NCBI GenBank assembly: GCA_005790545.1
Contig: SXUL01000118.1
Coordinates: 62,001-126,000, forward strand
Origin: Planctomycetia bacterium
Lineage (GTDB): Bacteria; Planctomycetota; GCA-002687715
Direction of reading: 5' to 3'
DNA: 64,000 bases
Part shown: piece by piece, positions 34,678-43,537 of the stretch
Layout of the letters: each line of letters begins with the position of its first letter
Position numbering within the stretch: the stretch's first letter is position 1
The notes under the pieces: generated by a model
Told to the model about the DNA's origin: nothing
Database searches by the model: none
Seen by the model: only the letters and a program-made list of their open reading frames with translations
Position numbers and translations under genes: made by a program

Positions 34678-35604
34678 ATGACCCCGGGCCACGCACGCGC
34701 CGACACACCCTCCACCGAAGTGGCCTCGACGGATCAGCGCGCCGTGGACATCACCGTGCTGCTGCCTGCCTGGAACGAAGAGGCTGCGGTTGGTCCGGTC
34801 ATCCGCGAAGTGCGCGCCGTGATGGCCGCGCGTCCGGAGAGCTACGAGATCCTCCTCGTGGATGATGCAAGCACCGACGGCACCGCCGCCGCCGCGGAGG
34901 CGCTCGGCGCACGCGTGGTGCGGCGCGCGCTGCAAGGCGGCAGCGGCGCCTCGCGGAAGACGGGCGTGCGCGAAGCGCGCGGCGCGCTCATCGTGATGAT
35001 GGACACGGACGGCAGCTACGACGCCGCGGACATCCCGAAGCTGCTTGCGATGTTTCCACGCTGGGATCAAGTGAACGGCGACCGCGCGAGCGAGAAGGGC
35101 ACGCTGAAGGCGCTGCGCGTGCCTGCGAAGTGGTTCATCCGCCGCATCGCGATTCTGCTCGCGGGGCGACACATCCCGGACCTCAACACCGGCTTGAAGG
35201 CCTTCAAGCGCGAACCGATGCTGCGCTACCTCTGGGTCGTGCCGGACGGGTTCTCGTGCGTCACCTCCATGACGCTCGCTTTCATGACCAACGGCCAGGC
35301 CGTGACCTGGGTGCCCGTCAACTATCGCCCGCGCATCGGCGTCTCGAAGTTCCGGCCCTTCCGCGACGGCGCGCGGTATCTCGCCACCGTGGTGCGCATG
35401 GTGACCTACTTCCGGCCGCTCCGGGTCTTCGGGCCCTTGGGGCTGCTGCTCATTGCCGGCAGTGTGGCCAAGGGCGTGCACGACCTCATGGTCGTGGAGA
35501 AAGGCCTGCAAGAGAGCACCATCGTGCTCAGCGTCGGCGGCCTGCTCGTGCTGCTGCTCGGTCTCCTCGCCGATCTCATCGTGGCGCAGAAGAAACTGCA
35601 GTGA
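34678..35604 (+). CDS. GT2-family glycosyltransferase with two C-terminal membrane helices
   Basis: A 308-residue inverting glycosyltransferase with a DPM/GtrB-like layout. The N-terminal GT-A domain shows VLLPAWNEEAAVG, the nucleotide-sugar motif LLVDDASTDGT, the DxD-like MDTDGSYDAADI, and NTGLKAFKRE. It is followed by two membrane helices (LGLLLIAGSVAKGV and VLSVGGLLVLLLGLLADLIV). It probably transfers a sugar to a lipid carrier or membrane acceptor on the inner face of the membrane; donor and acceptor are unknown. The ATG at 34678 is preferred; an ATG at 34633 is a weaker alternative. The next gene starts at a GTG overlapping its stop, so the pair is co-translated. Confidence 0.87.
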   Translation: MTPGHARADTPSTEVASTDQRAVDITVLLPAWNEEAAVGPVIREVRAVMAARPESYEILLVDDASTDGTAAAAEALGARVVRRALQGGSGASRKTGVREARGALIVMMDTDGSYDAADIPKLLAMFPRWDQVNGDRASEKGTLKALRVPAKWFIRRIAILLAGRHIPDLNTGLKAFKREPMLRYLWVVPDGFSCVTSMTLAFMTNGQAVTWVPVNYRPRIGVSKFRPFRDGARYLATVVRMVTYFRPLRVFGPLGLLLIAGSVAKGVHDLMVVEKGLQESTIVLSVGGLLVLLLGLLADLIVAQKKLQ

Positions 35605-37187
35605 CGGAACTCACCCGCGACCTCTACGCCCGCCACGCCTTCGCGCGCCTCCCGCGCATCCTGCAACTCCTTGATCGCGACCCCGAGAGCGCCACAGCAG
35701 GCTGCTTCGATCGCGGTTACTGGCACCTTCGCATCACCGACTTTCCGTCAGGCATGAGTGAAGAAGGCGCGCTCACGCTCGCGCTGGCGGCGACGCTGCC
35801 CATTCCGGGAAGTCCCTGGCATGGCGAAGCGCGCCTGCTCGAATGGGTTCGTGCGGCACTCCGCTACGCGCGCACGAGTGCGCATGCAGATGGATCTTGC
35901 GATGACTATCACCCTTTCGAGCGCGCTCTCGGTGCGGCGGCATTCTCGCTGCATGCCCTTGCGCTCAGCGCGGAGATCGCCGGTCACGACGCCGCTGACC
36001 GGACGTTCCTCGTCCGCCGCGCACACTGGCTCGCGCAGCACGAGGAATCGGGGCAGCTCAGCAATCACCACGCCATCACGGCCACGGCGCTTCTCATCAC
36101 GGCGGAGGTGTGCGGTGCAGACGAGCTTCGCACGGCAGCCGCAACCAAGCTCGATGCGCTCCTCGCCACGCAGCATGCAGAAGGCTGGTTTCCCGAATAC
36201 GACGGCTGCGATCCCGGCTACACCACAGTGACGGTGGATTTTCTCGCGCGCTACTGGCAGCGCCGGCCGGATCAGAAACTCCTCGCCGCACTCACGCGCG
36301 CCACCGTGTTCCTCGAAAAGGTGCAGCATCCGGACGGCACCTTCGGTGGCGAGTACGGCGCACGCAATACGCACCACACGCACACGCATGGCTTCGAGAT
36401 CCTTGCGCCACACATTCCGGCGGCACGCCGCGTCGCGGACCGCGTGCTCGCCGGCCTTGCACTGGATGCGTTCGCCGTCAACGACGATGACCGTCTTGTC
36501 TTTCACCACCCGCCCTCGTGGTTGCTCGCGTGGCGCGATTTCCACCCGCGCGCCGTCGCACCGGCAACACTGCCGCAAGGCCGCCACTGGTTCCCCGGCG
36601 CAGGCTTCCTCGTGGAGCGCAGCGGCACACGCACCTTCATCGCGGGCCTGAAGAAGGGCGGCTCATTCCGCATCTGGAAGGAAGGAACGCTGGTCGCCAA
36701 CGATTCCGGGGTCGCACTCACATGCGCCAATGGTCAGCGCTTCACGAGCCATCTTGCGCACGACGCCGAGGTCCGCGTCTCAGGTGACGAGGCCACATCC
36801 ATCGCGCGTTGTCGACCGCCGCGCCGCGAGCTGCTGACGCCCGGTCGCAATCTCCTCCTGCGCGGATTCCTCTACGGACCCGGCCGTTTTCTCCGCGGCT
36901 TCGTGCGGCGCGTCCTGCAGCGTCGCGTTGTGAACGCCCACGGCGCCTCGCCGTTCCGGCTCGAACGTCAGTTCCATCTGAGCCCCGCCACAATCACAGT
37001 GCGCGATCGTGTGCTCGCTCAACCATCCGCGCCGCGCCTGAAGCAAGCCTTCGCATCCGTCGGACAGACGAGCAATTACACCGCCGCCGCGCAGCCGTGG
37101 TCCCGCGCTTGGCTCCTTCCGTGGACTCCGCTGACACTCAAGCCGACTGGTCCCGTGGTCGCCGAACTCGAACGCCGCTTCGACTGA
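35601..37187 (+). CDS. Alpha/alpha-toroid protein, heparinase-like
   Basis: A 528-residue protein starting at GTG 35601, which overlaps the GT2 stop (GTGA). The N-terminal half is a run of paired helices (RLPRILQLLDRD, CFDRGYWHLRITDFP, LALAATLPIPGS, HHAITATALLITAEV, VTVDFLARYWQRRP) typical of an alpha/alpha toroid. The C-terminal half is beta-rich (FLVERSGTRTFIAGLKKGG, SFRIWKEGTLVAND). This layout resembles heparinase II/III-like or related carbohydrate-active proteins, but I see no catalytic residues that I can name. No signal peptide is present, unlike a typical secreted lyase. Coupling to a GT2 enzyme suggests a role in polysaccharide or glycolipid metabolism. Confidence 0.7.
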   Translation: MTELTRDLYARHAFARLPRILQLLDRDPESATAGCFDRGYWHLRITDFPSGMSEEGALTLALAATLPIPGSPWHGEARLLEWVRAALRYARTSAHADGSCDDYHPFERALGAAAFSLHALALSAEIAGHDAADRTFLVRRAHWLAQHEESGQLSNHHAITATALLITAEVCGADELRTAAATKLDALLATQHAEGWFPEYDGCDPGYTTVTVDFLARYWQRRPDQKLLAALTRATVFLEKVQHPDGTFGGEYGARNTHHTHTHGFEILAPHIPAARRVADRVLAGLALDAFAVNDDDRLVFHHPPSWLLAWRDFHPRAVAPATLPQGRHWFPGAGFLVERSGTRTFIAGLKKGGSFRIWKEGTLVANDSGVALTCANGQRFTSHLAHDAEVRVSGDEATSIARCRPPRRELLTPGRNLLLRGFLYGPGRFLRGFVRRVLQRRVVNAHGASPFRLERQFHLSPATITVRDRVLAQPSAPRLKQAFASVGQTSNYTAAAQPWSRAWLLPWTPLTLKPTGPVVAELERRFD

Positions 37188-37224
37188 GATACGGGCCGTG
37201 TGCTGCGCGCATATGATCCGCGCC

Positions 37225-38634
37225 ATGCGCTCTCTCGTTGCCGCCAGCCTCGCCATCCTCACGTTGCTGCCTCTCCTCACCGCTCAGGAGGAGATCCCGC
37301 CCTTCCGCACCCGCGCCATTGCCATGGCCCGCGATGCGCTGCGCACGAAGAACTCCATGCGCGTGCTGAAGGACCTCATCGCCGCGGCGCCGAAACGACT
37401 TGCCGGCTCAGCGGGCGCGCGAGCGGCGGCGGATTTCGCGCTCGCGGAAATGCAGCGCATGGGACTGAAGGATGCGCATCTTGAAGAAGTGACGGTCGAA
37501 GCCTGGGACATGGGTCGTGAATGCAAGGTCGCGCTCGTCACCCCCGAGGGCGAGAAGCTCCTCGCGGCTCTGCCGCTTGGCGGTTCAGAACCAACGCCCA
37601 ATGGTGGCATCGAATCCGGCGTGCTCATGGTGAAAACCATGGCGCAGTTGCGCGCCCTCGGCGCCAATGCGAAGGGCAAGCTCGTCTTCTTCGCGCGCGC
37701 CTTTGACGAATCACAAATCTCCACCGGGCAGGCTTACAGCGATGCGGTGCAGCAGCGAGGTCAAGGCGCCATCGAGACAGCAAAGGTCGGCGGCCTCGGA
37801 GCTCTCGTGCGCAGCGCCGGTTCCGAAGTGGATGATCATCCGCACACGGGCGCGATGAACTACGAGCAAGGCCTCACGCGCCTGCCCGCATGTGCGCTTT
37901 CGGCCGTGGCCGCCGAGGCTCTCGAAGCCGCACTCGTGAAATGGCCGGACCTCAAGGTGCGCTGGTCACAGGATTGCGCGCACAAGGGCCCGGCGCCTGC
38001 ATGGAATGTGGTGGGAGACATCAAGGGCAGCAGCAAGCCGGCGGAGATCGTGCTGCTCGCTGGACACATCGACGCTTGGCCTTCCGGCGACGGAGCCCAC
38101 GATGACGGCGCGGGTTGCGCTCATGCGCTGGAGGCGGCGCGTCTCATCCTCGGCAGCGGCGCGGCGCCCGCGCGCACCGTGCGCATCGTGCTCTTTGCGA
38201 ACGAGGAGAACGGCCTCGCCGGTGGCCGTGGCTACGCCGAGAAACATGCGGATGAAGTGGCGCAGCACGTCGCCGCTTTCGAATCGGACAGCGGCGGGTT
38301 CTCACCCCGCGGTGTCAGCGTGGGCGGCGGCAAGGAGACCGTCGCCGCCATGGCCGATCTCGATCTGCATCTTGGCGCCCTCGATCTCGGCGCTGTGAGG
38401 ACGGGTGGAGGCGGCGCGGATATCTCGCCGCTGGCGCGCCTCGGCGTGCCCGTGATGTCCCTGCACGTCGCGGGCGAGCGCTACTTCGACCTCCATCACA
38501 CGGCCAAGGATGTGCTGGCCAATGTTCATCCGCGGGAACTGGCCCTCGGTGCCGCGGTGACCGCCATCACGGGGCTCTGGCTCGCGGATGCCGAGGTCCC
38601 GCTGCCCCGCACCCGCTCCGCCGAACGCCAATGA
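37225..38634 (+). CDS. Secreted M28-family zinc aminopeptidase
   Basis: A 469-residue peptidase with a signal peptide (LVAASLAILTLLPLLTAQ), a protease-associated insert in the first half, and a C-terminal M28 domain. Dinuclear zinc ligands and the catalytic base are visible: LLAGHIDAWPSGDGAHDDGAG (His and Asp ligands), ANEENG (catalytic Glu then metal Glu), ESDSGG (Asp) and DLHHTAKD (His). Such enzymes remove N-terminal residues from peptides outside the cytoplasm. Start choice is uncertain between ATG 37225 and ATG 37213; neither has a strong ribosome-binding site. Bases 38635-38676 separate it from the next gene. Confidence 0.9.
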   Translation: MRSLVAASLAILTLLPLLTAQEEIPPFRTRAIAMARDALRTKNSMRVLKDLIAAAPKRLAGSAGARAAADFALAEMQRMGLKDAHLEEVTVEAWDMGRECKVALVTPEGEKLLAALPLGGSEPTPNGGIESGVLMVKTMAQLRALGANAKGKLVFFARAFDESQISTGQAYSDAVQQRGQGAIETAKVGGLGALVRSAGSEVDDHPHTGAMNYEQGLTRLPACALSAVAAEALEAALVKWPDLKVRWSQDCAHKGPAPAWNVVGDIKGSSKPAEIVLLAGHIDAWPSGDGAHDDGAGCAHALEAARLILGSGAAPARTVRIVLFANEENGLAGGRGYAEKHADEVAQHVAAFESDSGGFSPRGVSVGGGKETVAAMADLDLHLGALDLGAVRTGGGGADISPLARLGVPVMSLHVAGERYFDLHHTAKDVLANVHPRELALGAAVTAITGLWLADAEVPLPRTRSAERQ

Positions 38635-38676
38635 CGGTCCCAAAGATCCACGCTCCCGGCGCGTAGGGTTCCGAGC

Positions 38677-41475
38677 ATGAGTGCACGCCCGCAACGCATC
38701 CTTCTCGGACTCTTGGCAGTCGTCGCAGCGGGGGCCGCCTTCTGGCTTCTCGGCGCAGAGGACAGCACGCCGGGCATCGAACAGGCCGAGCGGCCGCTCG
38801 CGGAACCCGCGCCGCGCACGGAACTGAGCCTGGAAGGTCTCAGCCCCATCACAGCCTCGCCCTTCGACAGGGAGAGCGATCGCGAAGAGGCCGCCGCTCC
38901 GGAATCCGAGCCGAGCCTCTGTCTTGTGCGCATGCCGGACGGCCAACCGGCGCGGGATGTGGAACTGCTGCTCCTCCGCCCCACACAAGGTCGGGGCTTC
39001 CCCTTCGCCGAGGAACAGGACCGACGCGCGCTCAGGAAGCTCCAAACCAATGCCGAGGGCCTCGCCACGCTCTCGCCCCTGCCGCGGCGAAGCCTCACAC
39101 TCGAAGTCCGTTCCGGAGAACTCTTCGGCGTCACCGAATTCCGCCAGCAGGATCCGCTCCCGAGTGGTGTTCCGGACGGCGTGGTGGCCGTGGTGCAACT
39201 CGAACCCGTCAAGCATGTGACCGTGACGGTGCGGGATGGCGGCGGCGCGCCCGCAGGTCGCGTGCAGGTGGAACTCCGCGAGCCACGTGACAACAACAAC
39301 CCCTTCGAGAGTATGGGTCCTGGAGGTCGTGACCGTGGCGGACGCGGTGGACGCGGCGGGCCACGCGGCGCAGGCCTGCGTGCGTTCACCGACACCACCA
39401 CCGGCGTCGCGAGCTTCGAGGTCACGGCGCGCGAATCAGAGTTCGGGGATCTTGAGGAGATCGAAGTCGCGGCGCTCCTGCCTGGCCGCGACGAAGTCAC
39501 GGCGCGCGCCACGCTGCTGCCGGAGGGCACGACCCACGCCGCGCTCGCGATCCCGCCGAGTCTGCTGCTCACCTTGCAGCTCGTGGACGCATCCGGATCG
39601 GCTCTCAAGGAGGACGCAACGCTGCTCCTCCAGCGTGCCCGCGATGAGGCAGCGACGTCACCTCAGCGCGGGCGCTTCGCCATGCCCACCATGCTGCGCA
39701 TGGAAGCGGGCCACATTGCCGTGGGTGGCATCGAACCCGGTGTGCGTCTGACTGCCACCACGAGTTCGCGGCAGCGTCTCTCGGCCACCAGCGCCGTGAA
39801 TGTCCCGATGGGACTCAGTCAGCACAACGCGAACGTGCAGGCGGGGCTCCGCGAGGCCACCGTCGCCATCACACTCCTGGATGCGGAAGGCGGGCCGGTG
39901 CCGTGGTTCAGCTTCACAACGCGCTTGCGCGATGCGGCTGGCGAAACAGCGAACACTGGCCGTGGCGGCAATCCATGGGACACGGGCCGCATGAACGAAA
40001 TGCTGCGCCGCGGTGGCCGACCGCTGGTGACCGATGCGGAGGGCCGCGCCGAGTTTGCCGTTGATCCCCGCGGAGGTGTGCTCGAGCTGCATGCGAGCGA
40101 TCGTGGCTTCCAAGGCATGGGCTTCGGCGGCGGCGCGGAACCCTTGCACAGCATCCCGCTTCCCGCCATGAAGGAAGGAGGGCGCACTGACCTCGGCCCT
40201 CAACGCCTTCCCGATCTCCTCGCCCTCGCCACGGGGCGCATCGTGGCTGCCGACACAACCGGCGTCGAGGATGTGACTCTCCGTGCATCCGAACCCGCAA
40301 CGGGCAACAGCGCGAGCATGGAAGAGTCGTTGCGTGGACGGAGTGGCCCGCGAGCGCAGAGCCAGAACCAGAACCGCTCGCTCGGCAGCGTGAGTTCCGG
40401 CAAGGAAGGACGCTTCAAGCTCTACGGCGAGCGTCCGGAATCAGGGCGCGTGGATCTCGCCGTCGAAGGGCGCGAGCTCGTCTCCGAGAAGATCTCCGTT
40501 GCGGCTGGTGCCAAGGATGTCGTGGTGCGCCTCGTAGCCACAGGCGAACTTGTCGGCAACGTGATCTTCCCGGACACACGCCTCAAACTGGAGGTGGATG
40601 TGGTCGCAACGGCCAAGCGCGAGGACCTCGTCCGGCGGGAGAGCCGCACTCGTGTCCGCCGCGACGGCACGTTCTCTCTGCGGGATATTCCCGTCGGCCT
40701 CTGCAGCGTGAAGCTCATCGTGAACGGCGAGGATGAGCGCACGCTCGACGGACTCGATGTCGTCGCCAAGGAACGGACGGCACCAGCGGCACTGAAAGAC
40801 CTGTTGGTCGGCCGGGACTGGGCGCTCGCGGAGCTGACGGTGCGCGGTCCTGCCGGATTGCCCGTGCGCGGAGCGCGGGTGTCCGTGCGCAACGTGGAGG
40901 ACTCTTTGAATGCCATGGCGCGTGCTCCGAACGGGACAAGCACGACCAACGCCGATGGCCGCGTGGAATTCACGTTGCGTCTGCAGCAGCGCCACAGTGT
41001 GAGCGTCACGGCGGAGGACTTTCTCCGCTGGCAACAGGAAGTGCCGACGTTCCCCGCAACCATCACCCTTGAACGTGCCCTCGAGTTCACCGTCGCACTG
41101 CCGCTGAATCTCGCCTTGCCGGAGGGCGCGCGCATGCGCGTGTTCCTTGTGCCGACGGATGCTGCCACTACCGATCTGCGCGCAGTCTTCGGAGGCGGAG
41201 GCGCCAGCTTCGATCTCGCCAGCGGCATGAAGTCCGTGACTGTCCGCAACGCAGCTCTCGGCAGCTACAGCCTGCGCGCCTTCGGCCGCGGCGGTGCTCA
41301 GGGCGGCGGCCCGGGTGGCCGGCAAGGCGGTCGCGGCGGCCCGCAGGGTGGTGCCCTCACCCCCATCGGCACCCTCGAACTCCGGACCGACGGCGCCACT
41401 CTCGCGCTCGATCTGCCGGCCCTTCAGGGGGTTGCCCAAGGCGCCACCCCTCCCGGCAACGCCCCGCCACGCTGA
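38677..41475 (+). CDS. Large CnaB-like/carboxypeptidase-regulatory repeat surface protein with RGG tracts
   Basis: A 932-residue protein anchored by one N-terminal membrane segment (ILLGLLAVVAAGAAFWLLG) and otherwise made of repeated beta-sandwich units. Repeated phrases such as TNAEGLATLSPL, TDAEGRAEF and TNADGRVEF mark CnaB-like or carboxypeptidase-regulatory domains. Two Gly/Arg low-complexity tracts occur, near residue 215-230 (GGRDRGGRGGRGGPRG) and near 870-895. It is probably an envelope or periplasmic scaffold. I see no enzymatic motif or C-terminal sorting signal. The 42-nt gap to the M28 gene suggests co-transcription. Confidence 0.75.
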   Translation: MSARPQRILLGLLAVVAAGAAFWLLGAEDSTPGIEQAERPLAEPAPRTELSLEGLSPITASPFDRESDREEAAAPESEPSLCLVRMPDGQPARDVELLLLRPTQGRGFPFAEEQDRRALRKLQTNAEGLATLSPLPRRSLTLEVRSGELFGVTEFRQQDPLPSGVPDGVVAVVQLEPVKHVTVTVRDGGGAPAGRVQVELREPRDNNNPFESMGPGGRDRGGRGGRGGPRGAGLRAFTDTTTGVASFEVTARESEFGDLEEIEVAALLPGRDEVTARATLLPEGTTHAALAIPPSLLLTLQLVDASGSALKEDATLLLQRARDEAATSPQRGRFAMPTMLRMEAGHIAVGGIEPGVRLTATTSSRQRLSATSAVNVPMGLSQHNANVQAGLREATVAITLLDAEGGPVPWFSFTTRLRDAAGETANTGRGGNPWDTGRMNEMLRRGGRPLVTDAEGRAEFAVDPRGGVLELHASDRGFQGMGFGGGAEPLHSIPLPAMKEGGRTDLGPQRLPDLLALATGRIVAADTTGVEDVTLRASEPATGNSASMEESLRGRSGPRAQSQNQNRSLGSVSSGKEGRFKLYGERPESGRVDLAVEGRELVSEKISVAAGAKDVVVRLVATGELVGNVIFPDTRLKLEVDVVATAKREDLVRRESRTRVRRDGTFSLRDIPVGLCSVKLIVNGEDERTLDGLDVVAKERTAPAALKDLLVGRDWALAELTVRGPAGLPVRGARVSVRNVEDSLNAMARAPNGTSTTNADGRVEFTLRLQQRHSVSVTAEDFLRWQQEVPTFPATITLERALEFTVALPLNLALPEGARMRVFLVPTDAATTDLRAVFGGGGASFDLASGMKSVTVRNAALGSYSLRAFGRGGAQGGGPGGRQGGRGGPQGGALTPIGTLELRTDGATLALDLPALQGVAQGATPPGNAPPR

Positions 41476-41594
41476 GTCTCAGGCACTGGCGGTCGAGGCC
41501 AGTCAAGGACTAGGATTCTGGCGTTGATCTGCAGTGCGGCACCGCACCCCGTGCGACCTTCAGGTTCTGCTGCCTGTCCACAGGAGTTCCTACG

Positions 41595-43322
41595 ATGTTG
41601 TTCTTCCGCACCGCCAGTCTGATGCTGCTCGCTCTCGCGCCGGTGTTCGCCCAGAGCTTCGGCTACGCCACGTTTGCTGGTGCCACGAGCCTCGCTCTCA
41701 ACAACAGCGCCAGCATCAGTGCCACGTCCGGCAACCTCATGCTCACGCAGGACGCCACGAGCCAGACAGGTCAGGTGTATGAGACCACGCCCATGCTGGT
41801 GGTCGCGGGCTTCGACACGTCTTTCCAGTTCAAGGTGACGCGCACCGGCTCCAATGGTGCGGACGGCATGAGCTTCATCGTGCAGAACGCGCCTGCAGGG
41901 AGCGCTGCGGTGCCCAGTGCGGGCCAAGGCAGCGACAACGGCTACGGCGGCAACCCCGGCATTGCCAACGCGTTGGTGGTGGAACTCGACATGTACACCA
42001 TGACGTCGGCGCCGTACTTCGACACCGGGCCCAACGAGGTCTCCATCCACACCATGGGCAACGCGCCCATCAACGCCTACGAGACAAGTTCCATCGGGAA
42101 CGTGCTGGCGCCGGCGCCGATGATGAACGACCAGCAGGTGCACAACGTGCGCATCCTCTATGTGCCCGGCACGATCACCGTATGGCTGGACAACATGACC
42201 ACGCCGGTGCTCACGACGCCGTACGACTTCGCAACGGGAGGCAACTTCGTCACCGGTGGTGCAGCCGTCGGCGGGCTCAACCTGCCGAGCGGAACCGCAT
42301 ACGTGGGCTTCACCGCCGCCACCGGCGGACTCTCGCAGGCCCACGAGGTGCTGAGCTGGACCTTTGTGTCGACGGCCGCTGCCGTCACCTGTGAAACAGG
42401 CAATATCGGAGCAGGCACGCTGCCGATGCCCGCGCAGGTCCTCACGGTGAATGGCCTCTCCGGTGGTTCGGCTCACAGCGTGAACGTGTCCGCATTTGCG
42501 CCGCTCACCGTGGCCTACACGCCCATGCCCGTGACAGCTGTCACCCCCTTCGCCATCTGGTGCACCTTCGCGCCGCCGGCCGCGCAAATCCCGCTCAGCA
42601 CGCCCTACGGTGAGCTCTGTTTCATTCCGCACTTCCTCGATCCCTTCAATCCCTTCGTCCTCACCCTCACCGACAACATCGGACTCGGCCTTCCGGGGCT
42701 CGTGCCATCGGCCGCGGGAGCCTGGAGTTTCACGCTGGCCGCAGGAATCACCGTGCCCGTCTCCTTCCGTCTGCAAGGCGCCATCATCGACGCGCTCGGT
42801 CCGCAGATCATGAACGCGGTGACGGTGAATGTGCTGCCCTTGCCGGCGCCCACCATCACGACGGTGACACCCATCTACGGCAACGCCGGCGCGACCGTGA
42901 CCATCAACGGCACCAACTTTGCGGGCGGTTGCGCGGTGAGCTTTGGTGGCGTCGCGGCCAGCATCACCACCCAAACGGCGACCCAGCTTGTCACCAGCGT
43001 GCCCGCAGGTGTGCCCTGCCCCGGCACCATCGTGGTCACGAATCCTGACGGTCAGTCTGCCACCAAGCCCTTCAACCAGCCTTTGGTCACCGGCACGCTC
43101 TTCGGCACGGGCCCCGCGGCCGGTGGTTCGAATTTCTACATCTATGGCCAAGGCCTCGCGCCGCCGTGCACGGTCACCATTGGCGGCAACAACTCCGTGA
43201 TCGTCGCCAGCAATCCCTCACAGATCATCTGTTCGACGCCGCCAGGAATCACGGGCGTCGCTCCCGTGATCGTCACCACGGCACAGGGTTGCACCACCAG
43301 CACGACTTACACCTACCAGTGA
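41595..43322 (+). CDS. Secreted L-type lectin domain protein with IPT/TIG domains (copy 1)
   Basis: A 575-residue exported protein. The signal peptide (SLMLLALAPVFAQ) is followed by an L-type (legume-like) lectin domain at about 20-265, with FQFKVTRTGSNGADGMSFIV and LVVELDMYTMTSAPYFDTGPN marking the jelly-roll and metal-site strands. A middle beta region comes next, then IPT/TIG domains at about 415-575 (TITTVTPIYGNAGATVTING, then YIYGQGLAPPCTVTIGG). AGGAG lies 8 nt before the ATG at 41595. It probably binds carbohydrate; the ligand is unknown. The next gene is a tandem copy with most residues conserved. Confidence 0.85.
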   Translation: MLFFRTASLMLLALAPVFAQSFGYATFAGATSLALNNSASISATSGNLMLTQDATSQTGQVYETTPMLVVAGFDTSFQFKVTRTGSNGADGMSFIVQNAPAGSAAVPSAGQGSDNGYGGNPGIANALVVELDMYTMTSAPYFDTGPNEVSIHTMGNAPINAYETSSIGNVLAPAPMMNDQQVHNVRILYVPGTITVWLDNMTTPVLTTPYDFATGGNFVTGGAAVGGLNLPSGTAYVGFTAATGGLSQAHEVLSWTFVSTAAAVTCETGNIGAGTLPMPAQVLTVNGLSGGSAHSVNVSAFAPLTVAYTPMPVTAVTPFAIWCTFAPPAAQIPLSTPYGELCFIPHFLDPFNPFVLTLTDNIGLGLPGLVPSAAGAWSFTLAAGITVPVSFRLQGAIIDALGPQIMNAVTVNVLPLPAPTITTVTPIYGNAGATVTINGTNFAGGCAVSFGGVAASITTQTATQLVTSVPAGVPCPGTIVVTNPDGQSATKPFNQPLVTGTLFGTGPAAGGSNFYIYGQGLAPPCTVTIGGNNSVIVASNPSQIICSTPPGITGVAPVIVTTAQGCTTSTTYTYQ

Positions 43323-43347
43323 GAACCTGAACCACAGGGGTGACCGG

Positions 43348-43416
43348 GAGCGGACTCGAAACCTCGGCGAGGCCGCTCCGTCAGTGGCTCGCGTCCGGAC
43401 AGGGCCCGTTGGGGCC
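43348..43416 (+). terminator. Hairpins between the two lectin genes (weak terminator or attenuator)
   Basis: In the 215-nt gap between the tandem lectin genes, GAGCGG (43348-43353) can pair with CCGCTC (43373-43378) around an inner CCTC/GAGG stem. GGCCC (43403-43407) can pair with GGGCC (43412-43416). No clear T-run follows. These could limit read-through between the copies. Confidence 0.3.
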
Positions 43417-43537
43417 GGGGTTTCTGCACTGGCGTTCCGGCAGCGCCTCTGACTATGATGCTCCCGCCGTCGTGCGCCTGAGAACCCCCGCGGCAAGTGC
43501 GCCCCTCTCTCGTTCTCACTTCCAAGGAGTGATGCCC

